Origin: Cricetomys ansorgei
Taxonomy: Eukaryota; Chordata; Mammalia; Rodentia; Nesomyidae
Reading direction: 5' to 3'
Assembly: GCA_026225945.1 (NCBI GenBank)
Contig: JAMJFZ010004031.1
Span: 329,501-393,500 of the forward strand
Length of the DNA stretch: 64,000 bases
Each line of letters opens with the position of its first letter. The first letter of the stretch is position 1. Under the pieces are notes generated by a model. It saw nothing but the letters and a program-made list of their open reading frames with translations. It was not told the DNA's origin and made no database searches. Shown here piece after piece: positions 48,881 through 62,000 of this stretch. The position numbers were made by a program, and so were the translations under genes.

Positions 48881-50394
48881 ATTCTTAAAAATCGGTATGA
48901 AAATGTTGATTACTGAAATTGAAAAAAAATTGACAAAATTAATAGCAAGTTTAGGAAAAAAAAACTTACATATTACCAGTAAACTTGAAAATAAATATTT
49001 AGCAAGCCATCTTGCAGGTCCTGAAATGATCTGACTGTTTATTGAGAAGATATACTTCTTCTACCTTCTGGTTCAAACCAACAGTGGGTTGATAACTTTT
49101 ACGTTCAGTTTCTACAGAGGATTGAAACGTGCAAGCATTGAGGTGTTTCTGAAGGATAAGTTTTTTTGTGTCATTGTAGCTTATTTAAAAATACTAAGTC
49201 ACCAAGTATGATAAATGCCACTGAAATGTAAGGCTATACAGATTTAAGGAAAGCAAGAATGTTTCTTTTCCTAACTATCTGGGAGGGATACCTTGATTTT
49301 ACTGCACACGAACACAGAAGCATGCTTGTGCGCAGATATAAGTGGAAATGAACAATCTGTAAATTGAGACCTCTGTGTTGCTCTAGGATGGAAATAGCAT
49401 TTCATGTATGTTTGCTCATTTAAAACAAATTTTATGAGGAATAAAAATGTAGTTTGCCTAGAAACATCACACATCTATGTTTTAACTCTGAGACCAAAGT
49501 GTATGTTGACCAATGTGTTGTTCACATATTCAGAAATTTTAGGACTATTTCAGTGTGCATGGAAATACCAACAGAACTGTCAGCAATGATATTTAAAATG
49601 CATTATCTATATCAATAGCAGTTTCTACGGCTTTGATAATGTCAGGATGATGAATAACACACACTCAGAACACTGCCCGGAGCAAGCATGCACAAGTTAC
49701 ACAGGATGGAGTCATCTTGCAATAAATCAAACACATTCTCACCTTATGATCTTATCATTCCAAGAAGCTGGGCTTAATTTAAGATTTATTTGCATGATTG
49801 GAACTCCTGAACCTTTAATTTAATAGCACATTATGCCGTTTTGCCTAAATGACCATGATTTTTATTCTTAAGGAGATGAAGTGTTTCAATGTATAGCATT
49901 GACAGGGTCCTTGAAACTTTATATAAATATTTAAAGAGGCAGACTATTATAATTACAATTTTGCATTTATATCCATGCTATCTATTCAACATTATTGAAA
50001 CATTTTGTTCACTCATTACACTCCTGTGAAATCATGCTTAAGGTTTTTTGTTTTGTTTTTTTTTTTAATAAATGCATGCTCCTGTGATTCATGAAACCTC
50101 AAATTTCTGAGCAAATGGTATCTTTTTTCTTTTGAATTTTTCTACTTGCACTGTGGTTTTTCAAACCTGACTGTGCACTAAAATTTTCCATGAGGATCTA
50201 AAAACCATAGTGAAAGAGGTCAGTGCCTTTAGCCATTCCTGTAGAGACTCCAGTTAATCTATGACTCTTGGGAAGGTCCCGCGATTTTTATTGTGATACA
50301 TTTTCACAGATGAGAGTAGGGCTGAAATAACTTAAACTTTTTGCGTTATAAAAGTTTTAAAACCCTTTGTGTGCACTTTATATCAAAAAGTATT
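48881..50394. other. Single-copy stretch
   Basis: Nothing recognised after the L1 break apart from T-rich runs at about 50046. Confidence 0.5.
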
Positions 50395-50590
50395 AGTTTT
50401 TAAATTTTTTGAAATTATAACTACATAATTTCTGTCTCACCTTTTCTCCCTCCAACTCCCGCCTCCTGTTTTCTCTCAAATTCATGACATCTTTTTCTTT
50501 TTTTTTACATATATACCTAAATACAAAAGTGCAATCTGATCAATCCATATATTGTTACTTGTATGTATATGGTTTTAGGACTGACTACTA
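50395..50590 (-). mobile_element. L1 3' UTR tail, antisense
   Basis: Short 5'-truncated copy of the same tail as 7451: ctccctccaactcccgcctcc, ctcaaattcatgaca, then gatcaatccatatattgttacttg. Confidence 0.7.
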
Positions 50591-53185
50591 GCTCACAGGG
50601 CCTCAAACTTAAACAATTAACTATGATATTGTGAGAGTAGCTAGAGATTCTATCATAATAGTTCCTCAAGAACTCTATTAATTTTGCTCATTTCTTATGG
50701 AAAGTAGTAGCAGCAGCATTGAAGGTAGCTAAGAGGAAATTACACAGGCTCGTGGTATTCATAGACATTATGAAGAACATGCTCAGTTAAATAAGATTCA
50801 AGGCCTTAGACATAATATGTGGTACTGTAAAAAGGTGATAAATTTTAAAATAGGAATTTCAAAATTAGTAATGCACATGCTAATGCTATTTTACATCAAA
50901 TCATATGAATTTGAATACACACTATTCATTTACTCGTATTCATTGACTTAATATTACAGAAAAGATCAAAAGATTGCCAATATAATGAAAATGCCACAAT
51001 GAGACCTGTTTCCCTACTGCCGGCAGTACATCTTCATATATGCACCTGCAGCTTCTGCTTGTTAAGGACAAGCAAGGACAGGTGCATGCATACATTTGAG
51101 ACACTGAGGCAAATTAGAAAGGAGCACAGTGTATGAGTGGGTGAGGCTTGTATTGTTTGGGCTAGTGGTTGCTGATTTGAGTGGAAGTTCAAAGGTACTC
51201 AGGTGTTCTAGATTTTGGTATTGTTAAATACAAATGATGATGATGATGATGACAATTGATGATTATATCTAAGGAAATTAGAAGAAAGGAAGTGTAGCCA
51301 GTACATTCATTAGGTAACTACTAGTTGCTCAAATTTGTCATGATGTGAAGTGGCTGGTTATCCATGGTTATACATAGTATTCATTGGTTTTCTGTGTTAA
51401 TGGTTACACATTACAATCAATTTGTTGGCACAGCATAATAGTAACTATGCATTCACAGTTTAGTAGCCTTGGTGCAACTCAGGGTTACTGACTTGCAAAC
51501 AAATTATGGAAGAACTGAGTAGAGTGCTGTCTGTTGCAGCTTCTGTATACTGGACTCCTCGGATCACAGCTTCTTCACTTAGACATCTGCTCTGACTCCA
51601 CAGAGGTATTTTTCCATGTTCCTTTGCCAAATTTCTTTCTGGTATCTCTTACAAGAACTTAAGGTTGGAGTCTAGAGTTCATCTGCATAGTCTGGAACAT
51701 TTTTCTCCAGAAACTTACCTCAATGTGATGATTTCTTCCAAATAAAGTAGCACTTACATCATGATTAGGTCATGGGGGCACTATTCTGACAATTACAGTG
51801 TACTTATTTATTCATTCTTGTCTTCTTATAGTTACAGAGTAGTCTTGTTTTATGCCCTCGTCTACAGTCAGGGTTATATTTATATTAATAGCTAATTTGT
51901 TCTTGTTTTACATCAGGAGTCAAAACTTTTAAAACTTGGTGACAGAAATTGATCTATATTTATATTATAACAATTATGAAAGAAATAAAGTAAGGATGGG
52001 TGATAGAAAACTAGAGAAAATATAAGAGAAAATGGAAATACAGGGTTTCATCTTTGCTATTAGTGAACTGATGCCTGCTAGACTTACCATCTTAGAACTG
52101 ACCTTGTCTCACATGGCATACATTTTATTCATTTATCATGCTAGTTTTTGTTGCTTTATAATGTCTATTTCAAGATAGAATGTTGTATGGCTTTTGTTTT
52201 GTACTACTTCATTGTATTTAGATAATATTGTGCAAATTTCACTGTGACATGAATTAATAAACTGTTAAGTGTTAGCAATAGACACTATTGAAATCAGAAC
52301 AAAAGTATTCAATGGGATAGAGAAATGTCCCATTTCGCTGTATATCATGGATGTGACTTTCTCATTATGAAAACCTATAAAGCATCTCTGCATCAAACAA
52401 TACAGCCACATTCTAAAAGGAAAAAAAATAACTACAAAAAATGTGTTGTGAAATAGATCAAAGTTCTTACAGAGGAGATTAAATTTTCCTTTCACACTTA
52501 ACGAAATACAAAGTAGACACAATGTTGATAAAACTAGAGAAGATAACCATGAATAACACATGAGACAGAACAAAATGGATACATTGAAAATTACATCCTG
52601 AAAATAGCACATGTAGTTTTCCTTTGAAGGCCAGTGAGATACTTATGCAAATTAATAATATATCAGGACACAAAAACTGAACTTCTAACCTAGTGAGAAT
52701 ACATAGTAGCGAAAAATAAAATCATAGCAATGTATAATATAAATATAAGTCAATTTTCTAGGGAAAAATTCCACCAACTAAAAGCAAACTTCATTAAAAA
52801 GTGCAAAAAAACTTATCAATCCTTTCAGATCACACCAAAACTCCATATTATTGCTTAAAATACTAGATAACAAAACATATGTATTGTAAATTCATACATA
52901 ATAAAATGCTTGAATGAAAATATGTAGAATTAAAAGCTTTTAATAATGAAGAACACATTTTTTCATAAATTATAAAAACTAACTTTTCAAATTATTGGAA
53001 TGCAGATTTAGGATACTATAAAATGTTTACTATGAAATAAATGCTAGCAAACCATCTTCTACACAAAAAAAGAAAAATGAAAAAAAAACTTAAAATCACC
53101 AGCTAGATATCTTACGAGATCACTCAAATAGATATTAAAGAAATACATGTTCCTTAGTTAAATTTTTGAAATTGTTTTAGAAATG
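50591..53185. other. Single-copy stretch
   Basis: A tiny (GAT)n at 51236-51252. The open frame at 52265-52612 (minus, 115 codons, F/L/C-rich) lacks homology or exon signals that I can recognise. Confidence 0.5.
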
Positions 53186-53187
53186 CA

Positions 53188-53325
53188 CACTCACACACAC
53201 ACACACACACACACACACGGGAGACAAGGGGGGGTGGGAGGGAGGAAGAGAGAGATTGAGAAGGAGAGGGATAGAGAAAGAGAGACAGAGAGAGAAACTA
53301 AAAAAGAAAAGAAGGAAAGAATATA
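53188..53325. repeat. (CA)n followed by polypurine tract
   Basis: (CA)n at 53190-53218 runs straight into about 105 bp that is almost all G and A on the plus strand (GGGGGGTGGGAGGG, then GAGA and GAAA repeats). Confidence 0.93.
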
Positions 53326-53547
53326 AAAATTTCCAAATTACTTTTCTGAATATTAAGGTCTATACACAAAATTTCTGCTAGTTAAAAAATCTTAAATCAC
53401 ATTCTCTTAGACTGTTGTAAAAATGTTAAAAACAAAACTAGTAATAAAAATAATCATGTAACATTTATTAAAAGTGAATCCAGCATAGAAAATCATTTAA
53501 CCATGTGTTTGGTTGCCATTGATAAACTATATACTCATTCAATTATG

Positions 53548-53583
<36 letters not shown>

Positions 53584-54724
53584 ATATACTCCTAGGCAAA
53601 AATATAATTACATTTAATATGAAATAATAGATATACTAGGACCATTAAATTTTATTTTAATTTTTAAAATCTGAGAAAATAAGGGAACTTATCAGTATGC
53701 TGACTTAAAATGTTAACATTAAGAAAATAATTTATTCCATATAATTGGTAGGTAATGAAAAGATGTACTTGAAAATAGAGTCCCAATAATAAATCTCAAT
53801 ATATGATGGATATTAATAACAAACTTTTTCAATTGTATAATGGCAGGTATATGATATATATATATATACACACACACACACAAAATTGTATAAGGAACCT
53901 AAACTTCTCTTTTATCCAAATTTAACAATTACTTTTGTTCACTATTCCTTCATTAAAATGCCAAATAATTAATTACCAGTGCATTGGATTTCTTTCTAAC
54001 CGAAACTCAGAAATAATATAACTTCATATGTACATATTTCAGCCTATATTATTTAAAGGTACAGAAATTTTTATTCAAGCTAATTATACTTTTATCAGGA
54101 GATATGTATATAGTTCTTTTGTCTCTTTTTGTAGTGTTTCCACCATTATTGTAAATCTATGTAAATAGTTCATTATTTAGATGTAAGTTTTTCAATTGCC
54201 CAGTGTAGGTACAGTGGTTTCCCATTACTTGTTGGTTGCACTGTCCACCATTTCCATTTACTTGGTCACCTGAAGTCTCCAAATAGGAATATTTGTCTTA
54301 GCTTTCAGGAGGGAGACTATATTGGTATAACTTTTACATTACTGCATTGTTGTAAATATTCTCTGTTAGAGTGGTGATTGCTGTCCATCTCTCATGTTGC
54401 CCTGTTTATAAATAGAACTTTATCAAAGATGTGTGTAGATAGACATAACAGGGTATGAATAGGGCTTACTACTTTTCAATGTTAGACATCTACTAGGGAT
54501 TGTGGAATATATTCCAGGCTGACAAAGAAGGGCTGGTAAAATCTGATTTGATTAATACATCTCCCAATTAGATATGATAAATGATGTTTACTTAATAACA
54601 GAAATACTTTGGGTATTGTCAATTACTTTAATGTTTCAGTGTTTATTTTTGTAATTGTTCACTTTTAACTTTTTATGTCTTAAGAATGTCGATTTGTTTT
54701 TCTTCTCTTGATCTTTTCTTTATT
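53326..54724. other. AT-rich stretch with two dinucleotide repeats
   Basis: (AT)n at 53550-53580 and (TA)n(CA)n at 53853-53882. Otherwise single-copy. Confidence 0.6.
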
Positions 54725-54960
54725 TATTAGTGATTATTTTCATTTTTTGAGATTACGATATCATTTTATGTAATTTTCTTCTTCCTTTTCCTCCCTCCAA
54801 ACCTTCCCATGTAGCCCTCCTTGCTCTCCTCAAACTCATGACCTCTTTTTCATTAGTCATTGATACATACATGTATATGTTTATAAAGGCATGTTTCTAA
54901 ATGCGTAAATAAAATGTCTTCTGTCTGTATAATGTTACTGTTATATAAAAAAATCTATTT
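54725..54960 (-). mobile_element. L1 3' UTR tail, antisense
   Basis: Third copy of the tail: ttcctccctccaaaccttccc, ctccttgctctcctcaaactcatgacc, then tctgtataatgttactg. Confidence 0.75.
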
Positions 54961-55194
54961 ATATCTAGCTCTGTCATTCTCTTCCAAACCATGATAATTG
55001 TTATGACAATTATAACACAGTGAGAAATATTCAACCTAACTGCAATTATATTAGCATCTTACACTCAATTATACTAATTTGTGGCTGAAATTGCAAGAAT
55101 TATCCTCTGAAAAAACAATTGTGTAGAAGCATGAGAAATAGAACTGAATAGGACAAGTAGCTAAAATTGTTAGGCAATTGTATGTATTTGTAAG

Positions 55195-55500
55195 TTAGTG
55201 TGTGAGTGAGTGAGTGTGTGTCTGTGAGTGTATGTGTGTTAGCATATATGTGTGTGTATCAGTGTGTGAGAGTATATGTGGGAGTATATATATATGTGTG
55301 TTGTGTGTGTAAGTGTATGCATCTCTCTCTGTGTATATATATGCTGTGTTTGTGTAAACGTTTGTGTCTTTGTGTGTGTGTCTGTGTTTATGTGTCTGTA
55401 TATGAGTATGGGTGGAGTTTATGTGTATGTGAGTGTATGTGTGTCTGTGTCTGAGTGTGTATGTGGGTGAGTTGTGTGTGTTTCTGTGCCTGTGTGTGTC
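55195..55500. repeat. Degenerate GT-rich tandem array
   Basis: About 300 bp of TGTG with TGAG, TATG and TCTG variants. Open frames of 64-109 codons on both strands (Cys/Val or Thr/His-rich) are artefacts of this repeat. Confidence 0.9.
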
Positions 55501-55504
55501 CTGT

Positions 55505-56040
55505 AGACATAGACTGAGGTTCAAAGGCTGTTTATTCTTTTGTCTAATTAAATCCTAGTCCTAGTCTTGGAGCCCTGGAACATTTCAGTCTCTGTACAGT
55601 CTAATCAACCTCTAAGACCCACTGCTGACTGAGCCACTCTGACTAGCTCCTTCTGAACTCAGAGCTTGCTGAACTCAACTGACTCTTCTGGTTCAACTCA
55701 GTCACTGTAGATGTTGATGTAGACGTGGTGTTGATTCACCAGATGTAGATTTTGACTCAGAACAGAGGATAGTTTATTCTTTTCCTTATTAATTCACTGG
55801 TTCTAACCTAGAACCCTAGAGACCTAGAGAGTTTTGTCCTCTTTAAACTCTATTCTTAAAATCTTGAACTGAAAGGCTCCAGCCTTTGTGAAATCCAGAA
55901 TACTTAACCTACTAGCCCAGACCTGGAAGGCTTCAGCCTTAGCTTCCTGAGACCTACTGCTGACTGAGCCACTCTGACTAGCTCCTCATATTACTATTCT
56001 TGTTCAACTCACTCTGTTCTGGGCTGCTTCTGCTGTCACT
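55505..56040 (-). mobile_element. Tandem LTR-like repeat units
   Basis: Two related units: one from 55505, one from about 55745. The block actgctgactgagccactct (within a longer identical stretch) occurs at 55620 and again at 55953. tttattctttt, a minus poly(A) signal, occurs at 55531 and 55773. The second unit has about 90 bp extra. Probably a partly duplicated ERV LTR; family unknown. Confidence 0.5.
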
Positions 56041-57129
56041 CTTGAATGAAATTTTATGAACATAGATTTATATTGTGAATTTTTCTTCCCAATTATCTTA
56101 ACTCCATTTTCTTCTTGATTGAATGATTGATTTCTTTTTGAAAGGAAAATAGGACTGAGTAAAAGATAAATTTTTAAATTTAAAACAGAACAGTGTTTTA
56201 ATAATAATAATAATCATAGTTTATTAAGAAATTGATTTCTTGAATGAGTTACAAATATGAGATTTGATCACCTAACTTTGCTAGATCCTTCCCTCAGTTT
56301 CTCCAGGCCTCCAGTTAGGTGCCATATCTGTAGTTCAGCAATGCACTCTTCTAACCTATATTAGCATCACATTACATACTCAAAATGACATTAAAACATT
56401 AGATTCAAAGATATATATTTTTATTTCTTGAAATCAGGCATTGTCAGCTTTTCAGAAAGAACATTTCTCAGAGTAAGGATAAAAATTATCCCTCCCCCTT
56501 TCTTAAATATCAGAGAACAGTTCAATCTGTTTGTCTTCCTCATGTTCTCTCAATGTCCTGGCTGTTGACAGAATCTGATTCTCACTGCATGCTTAGAAGT
56601 GCTTGTAAGGCTACAGTGAAGGCCCTGATTTTTTTTTTTATAACTCTGATCTGTATCTTAAGTTCCTTTCAAAACAAATAAAAATCTTCTTGAAAAATCA
56701 AAAGATCCTAATATGATTGCTTAAAATTATAGGAATTTTAATTTAAGACAAATAATTTTTTTCAAAACCTTCCGCAATATTTCATTTTTTCTAGGTTCTC
56801 TGTATTAAAATATGATGAAGAGCTTGGAATTTATATGTATATATTTAAAATTATCCTACATTGAACCTTTATGCAAAAAGCATTATTTTTCAGAGGTATT
56901 TTTACCTTTTTAACTAAAAAAAAAAATACAAAGTGCTACTACTTCTTCAGTTTCTGTAGAACAAATAAATGCCTTTTGGTCTTCATATACACAGACTTGA
57001 ACTGCAAGATTCTGGCAATGTCTAATTGACTTTTTTTTTGTAGCTTGCTATCTTCCTGTCATATCCATAGAATGGCATTTTATTCATAAATTAAAAGTCA
57101 TTCCAGTTTTCTCTTCTGCTTTATTTATG
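56041..57129. other. Single-copy AT-rich stretch
   Basis: No element or gene recognised. Confidence 0.5.
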
Positions 57130-57405
57130 AGTTATGTCATTTTACCACTTAATGTTCAGTCTCAGGTCCATTTGGGGTTAATTTTGGATGCTTTTGGACT
57201 AGGGTGCCACTCTCATTTCATTGAACATACAGGTGTTGTAGGATCACTTCTTGAAAAGTTTTCTCTCTCTCCTGAAAGGTGTGGCATCCTTGTTGAAATA
57301 AACTGACTAGAAATAAGCATTTCTAGTTCATTTATAATTGATTTATAAAGTAGAAATGTTTATTTCTGTAGATATAAATAAATTTCTGTATATATAGATA
57401 AATTC

Positions 57406-57459
<54 letters not shown>

Positions 57460-57544
57460 AATAGATCAGTATATAAGTAAATCGGAAATAAACTACAAAT
57501 GTTTCTTTCTAGTCTCTAAATTCTGTTCCACTGACCTGTATGAA
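57130..57544 (-). mobile_element. Ancient L1 fragment, antisense, with (GT)n
   Basis: ggtccatttggggttaatttt, tagggtgccactctcattt, ggtgtggcatccttgttgaaat and, beyond the GT array, ctctaaattctgttccactg follow the reversed order of an old mammalian L1 3' half. The (GT)n at 57409-57457 splits it. Confidence 0.7.
57409..57457. repeat. (GT)n microsatellite
   Basis: About 24 GT units inside the ancient L1. Confidence 0.96.
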
Positions 57545-57885
57545 CTGTTTTTATCTCTGTGACAAATACCTGACTGAAACTATTTTGAGGAGGAAGAATT
57601 TTGGTTCTTGACTAGAAGAAATGGTGGAGAAGGCAAAGTTGTCAGGGAGCAGCTCAGGGAGGTGGGAGCAGGAACTCATGGTGGCTGATTATACTCATCA
57701 CAGACAGGAAGCAGGGAGCTCAGTGTGGTCCGTAGCCTATAAGGCCAGGCTGGCAACTCCCTTCCTCCCACCAGGCCCACATAACAAAGGTGCTTCTCCA
57801 GTTGGCACCATGAGCTGGGAAACAAATGTTCAAAAGCACAGGTGGGTAGGGGCACATGTCACACTTAAACCATAATGTGCCTAAC
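57545..57885 (-). mobile_element. MaLR-like LTR, antisense, inserted in the ancient L1
   Basis: Begins ttttatctctgtgacaaatacctgac, then catggtggctgat, agacaggaagcaggg and cttcctcccaccaggcccacat, in the reversed order of a MaLR LTR. L1-like sequence (atgccaataccatat) resumes at about 57890. Confidence 0.65.
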
Positions 57886-57944
57886 ATGATGCCAATACCA
57901 TATAATGATAACCCAAACTTTGCAATACGCCTCAAAATAAACCT
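57886..57944 (-). mobile_element. Ancient L1 fragment, continued
   Basis: gatgccaataccatataatg and actttgcaata fit the next portion of the same old L1 after the LTR. Short, so uncertain. Confidence 0.4.
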
Positions 57945-59056
57945 GCACTGTGTTTGTACTTGTCGAAATTGTTCTCGTTCCATTGTGTGTCACACCGTGC
58001 TGTTTTATTTGTGCAATACTCTGCTTGTTCAGAAGTGGACTCTGGATTACTTACTGTAGCAGCTCTGGGTACTGATTCACTTCACCAGTCCTTCGAAGTT
58101 ATTTTTCTTTGTTTAAGTACTGTATGGTTAGTTTTGCTATCATCTATCTTACCTGCAGCGTGAAGCTTTTTCTGTTGTTCAGGAGGTACAGTCTTGGGGA
58201 TAGGTAACCTCTCTCTGGGATAATGATGTTTGTTTAGGAGAGTTGTAGTTGTTTTTAGGAGGGCCTGTTGTTTCTACAATGCTCTGACTAAAATTGCTTC
58301 ATAGTCTGATGCAGCTAAAATCAGACCAGTTGTTGATGTTAATCTGATCTCTGCAAAACTTTTGTGTGTACATGTGCATGCTTCTGTACTTGTGCCTTTT
58401 TGTTTGTTTCTAGGGACAAGGTCTTACTGTGTAGTCAAGGCTGTCCTGGAAACTCACTATGGAGTAATGATGGCCTTAAATTCACAAGAATCCTCCTGGT
58501 TCAACATCTTGAGTACTGAGATTACAAGTGTGAGATATCTAGTCTGGGTCTGAGAAAGTACTTGTTAGTTGTCTATATAGCTGATTTCTCATAATGAACC
58601 AAGATTGTTATCTGGAGAGCTAATTGTCCATTTACTTACCCCTAGAACTTTTAACAGTTTTCAGAGTATCGTCGTCTTTAAAGTCCCCACAAGCTACTTC
58701 TACTAAAGTCAGTTTCCCTGGCTGAATGTCACAGCAATCTGTTTTGGGGACAGAATCTTTTGTGGTCAAAAATAAACTTTGGCTTGTTGTTTCAGATTTA
58801 GAGACTGGTTTATTTTTCAGTGACAGTCCTTCTTTAAGGACATTGGGCAAGTGTGGTAGCATATGGTCTTATCATCTTGTGTGGCCTGGCATGGAATTTC
58901 CAACATCAAGGTGAACTAGGGTAAAAGTAGACTGAGGGTCCTTGTTTTGTTATGAGATTGAACCTCTGACTTATGTATGAGGACTAAGTCAAAGAAGACA
59001 GCTTCTAATGTCTTAGCCTTACTCATCTGAGGCTTAGTTTCTGCCTCTGGTTAAGA
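57945..59056 (-). pseudogene. Decayed coding-like sequence, possible processed pseudogene
   Basis: On the minus strand several consecutive segments translate into ordinary-looking, non-repetitive, charged and Ser-rich protein, but in shifting frames with stops. From 5' to 3': MSKAKTLEAVFFDL (about 59030), LKNKPVSKSETTSQSLFL within a 76-codon open piece (58632-58862), then, after an antisense B1-like insertion, LPIPKTVPPEQQKKLHAAGK (about 58190) and ENNFDKYKHSAGLF (about 57970). No single gene is recognised. Lack of obvious introns suggests a retrocopy. It could be chance. Confidence 0.35.
58385..58540 (-). mobile_element. Old B1-like SINE, antisense
   Basis: gggacaaggtcttactgtgtag, caaggctgtcctggaaactc, atggccttaaattcacaag and gagtactgagattacaagtg give the reversed B1 order, with a GTTT tail. 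It sits inside the coding-like tract. Confidence 0.75.
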
Positions 59057-62000
59057 CGAAAACAAACAAACAAACAAACAATAACATAAAACCAACATGG
59101 CCTGTCTATCCAGGAATATACTGGAATTAACTGGAAACTGTCTTCCTGGGACCCTAGGGAGATTGTTTCTCTCCTGGGAACCAAACTGTCTGGACTTTGT
59201 AACTCTACTGCCAACTGCAATTTTTTTCTATGAATATTTTTGGCTCATTTCCAATGATGCCTACATTAATAGATATGTGATAATAAAGAATATACAAAAT
59301 GGCAGACATTTCCTGAGGACTAAAGAACAGTAGGTATTAAATTAACCACCATATATCTTAGAATCTATTCTATAACCTATACCTACCTACTTCTGTTTCT
59401 AAAATAGAACTCCTTTTAGTAAAGAATGCTCTGTTGAGCCCTTAGTACTACAGGACCCTGAAATTTGTTTTTTTATGGAAGCGTTGATCACTCTTGGTCT
59501 GATGAGGCACCATGCTTTATGCTCACCCCATAGAGAAGATCCAGGAAACTGATTTCCTTGGTGTTATAATCAGCACAGAAGGAAGCGTCATGGCCTCTTA
59601 GACAGGAGTTATAAGATTTGCGATGAATGAATGAGTGAGAGCAGACCTACTGAGAAATACAAAGGAAAAAAAACTATAGGTACAATTCTCAGAGAGGCAG
59701 GGAAATTCTGGGAAGAAGTGGGGATAAAAGAAAAAAGCTACCCATGACTTCTATAATGCGGATTCTAACGGAGCCTGTGTATCAGTTTCTGAAGATTATT
59801 ATGTTCTGATTAATATCTTCATTTTCTTAGTTTTCTTTAATAGAGTTTCCTTTCTCACAACATAGCACCTTCTCTGGCACTGTGACAATGGTGAATCGGC
59901 TTATATGTTCTCACAAATGATGAGTTTGTAAGCCTTGTTCTGTCACCGGTGGAATATATTTTATAGCTGTGTACATTTTTCTGTTACAAAAATCACTTCA
60001 GTGGCTACAAATTCTTATGAGTTCTGTTCAATTTTAATTTGTTTCTTTTATTACGCGAGTATATTAAAGATGACAAGGAAATACTACCTTTTTATTTCTT
60101 ATCTTTTTTATTTTAAATATCTTAAAATTCCAAATACAATATGAATAAAACTCATATATAAGTGAGTTATATGCTATTTGGAAATGACTTTAAGATTTAT
60201 ATCACCTTGTGTAAAATACAACCCTTTATACACTGCATATAGGTAGGATTATTTTTGTTATGAAAAATATAAAATCAGTAAATCAAATATGTAGATAAGT
60301 AGAAAATAGATAGAAGTAGATTCAAATATGTTTATTTTATTTCTTTTTATTGTAATTGCTTTCATAGGGAACAGTTAAAAAAATTTTGAGTTAATTACAG
60401 ATTTCTAAATAATCTTTGGAATCAACATATTAATAACAAGTTTCAAATTTATCATTTTGACTGTAAGATAATCTCAAGATTATAAATAGAGGCAATGAAA
60501 TATCTTATCTCACTCAATTTACAAGACAGATTGTGAACTTTTATGAATTCAGAAATAGTTTCTAACATTTAAAGAACAAATTATTTAACCCTGTATTTCA
60601 TTTGCCATTTTGCACACATTTTAATCTATTAATATATTTAATTATATTACTATATTAATTATATGTAAGTTATATTGTTATTGTTATTATATATTGCATA
60701 TATATTGCTATTATATTGCATATATTAGTATAGTTAATAAACTAGAAAAATAATAATTCTCTGTATTATAATATTAGAAGAAAAACCAAATGATTGTATA
60801 TTGCATTATATATTCACAAATATAGTCTTTGCTTGGAGTCATGAGAAGCAGACTCTAAAATGGAAATCTGTGTGCAGCACTCTCTTGGTAGTTTCCTGTG
60901 GACTGATGTGGTTAGGGAATAAGAAAGTCAAGTCTGTGAGGAAAAGCACATCACTGATTGATTGGCCACTGAGTACTGAGGCCTTGGTGGGTCCCACAAA
61001 CGTCCTTGAGCTGAGGCTGCAGTCTGTTCTCCCTTACCACCAAGTACCTCACATGCAATGTTCCTGGGAATGGGTATCACATCCACAAGGCAGTGATCTT
61101 TGGCCAAGGGCAGTTTCTAGGGAGGCACTCAGATGTTAGCCAGCAGAAGGCAATCTTCTCAGAACTTGGGGGTGGGGGAGTTTATTCTTTGATGTTAAGG
61201 CAGAGATGATCAGGACACCTCCGCATTAGCCTCTTCTGACACTCCTTTGCCCCTCAGATCAATATGTTAGCTTCAATCTATTTGGGAACAGCTCCTGCAT
61301 TATTTGGATTCTTGTGGTATTTTATAAACTGAGGATGGATGAAAATAATGGCAGCCCCAACAGTGTTGCACCATTTCTGGTCTATGGCAGTCTCAATTAA
61401 CATTTTCCTACTGTCTTCTTTAAGCTGAGATCCCTGCTGGCCTATATGTCTGACCTATTGTGGTTGACAGGAACCTTTATTCTTTTAAATTTCTTAACCA
61501 CCACAGACTTGTGTTGTATTTATATCCTCTAGCCAAAATGAAGTCTGGAGATCTCTGAATGAGAATGTCTTGCATAGGTTTCAGGAGTCCATTTTTCTAC
61601 TTCAGGATCAAGTTTTCTGTGGAAGCAGGTACATAATCAAATGACTAGAAAACTGAAACCCACGTATTTATTTTTGCCAAAGGAGTAATGTTAAACACAG
61701 AGATTATACAAACTTTCATAGGAGAGTAATTTCAAAAATTTGTCATCTGAAGCACAGCAGACTGTGCCTCACAAGCTACCTGCCAGAGTGGGCACTCTGC
61801 CAAGTGCTGAGTTATCACTTCCTAGGACACTTCAGATATATATCGAATGTCTACCAGATAATTCAGTGGCCATACTATGCACAGATGCTGGGTCAGGTTT
61901 TCACTTTTCTTCCTGTCATATATCCCTATTGTAACTAAAATTTTGAATCCATGGATGTTAATGCCAGCTTGTATCTCATGTTCCACAGTACTCAAAATCT

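Noticed and set aside
52265..52612. 115-codon F/L/C-rich minus frame, possible membrane protein
   Set aside because: Hydrophobic residues follow from A-rich plus-strand DNA (TTT/TTG codons). No start context or related exon nearby.
55195..55524. 109-codon minus frame and Cys/Val-rich plus frames
   Set aside because: Artefacts of the degenerate GT array.
60801..61139. 112-codon plus frame in a GC-richer patch
   Set aside because: No recognised domain or repeats of codon bias; overlaps equally plausible minus-strand pieces.
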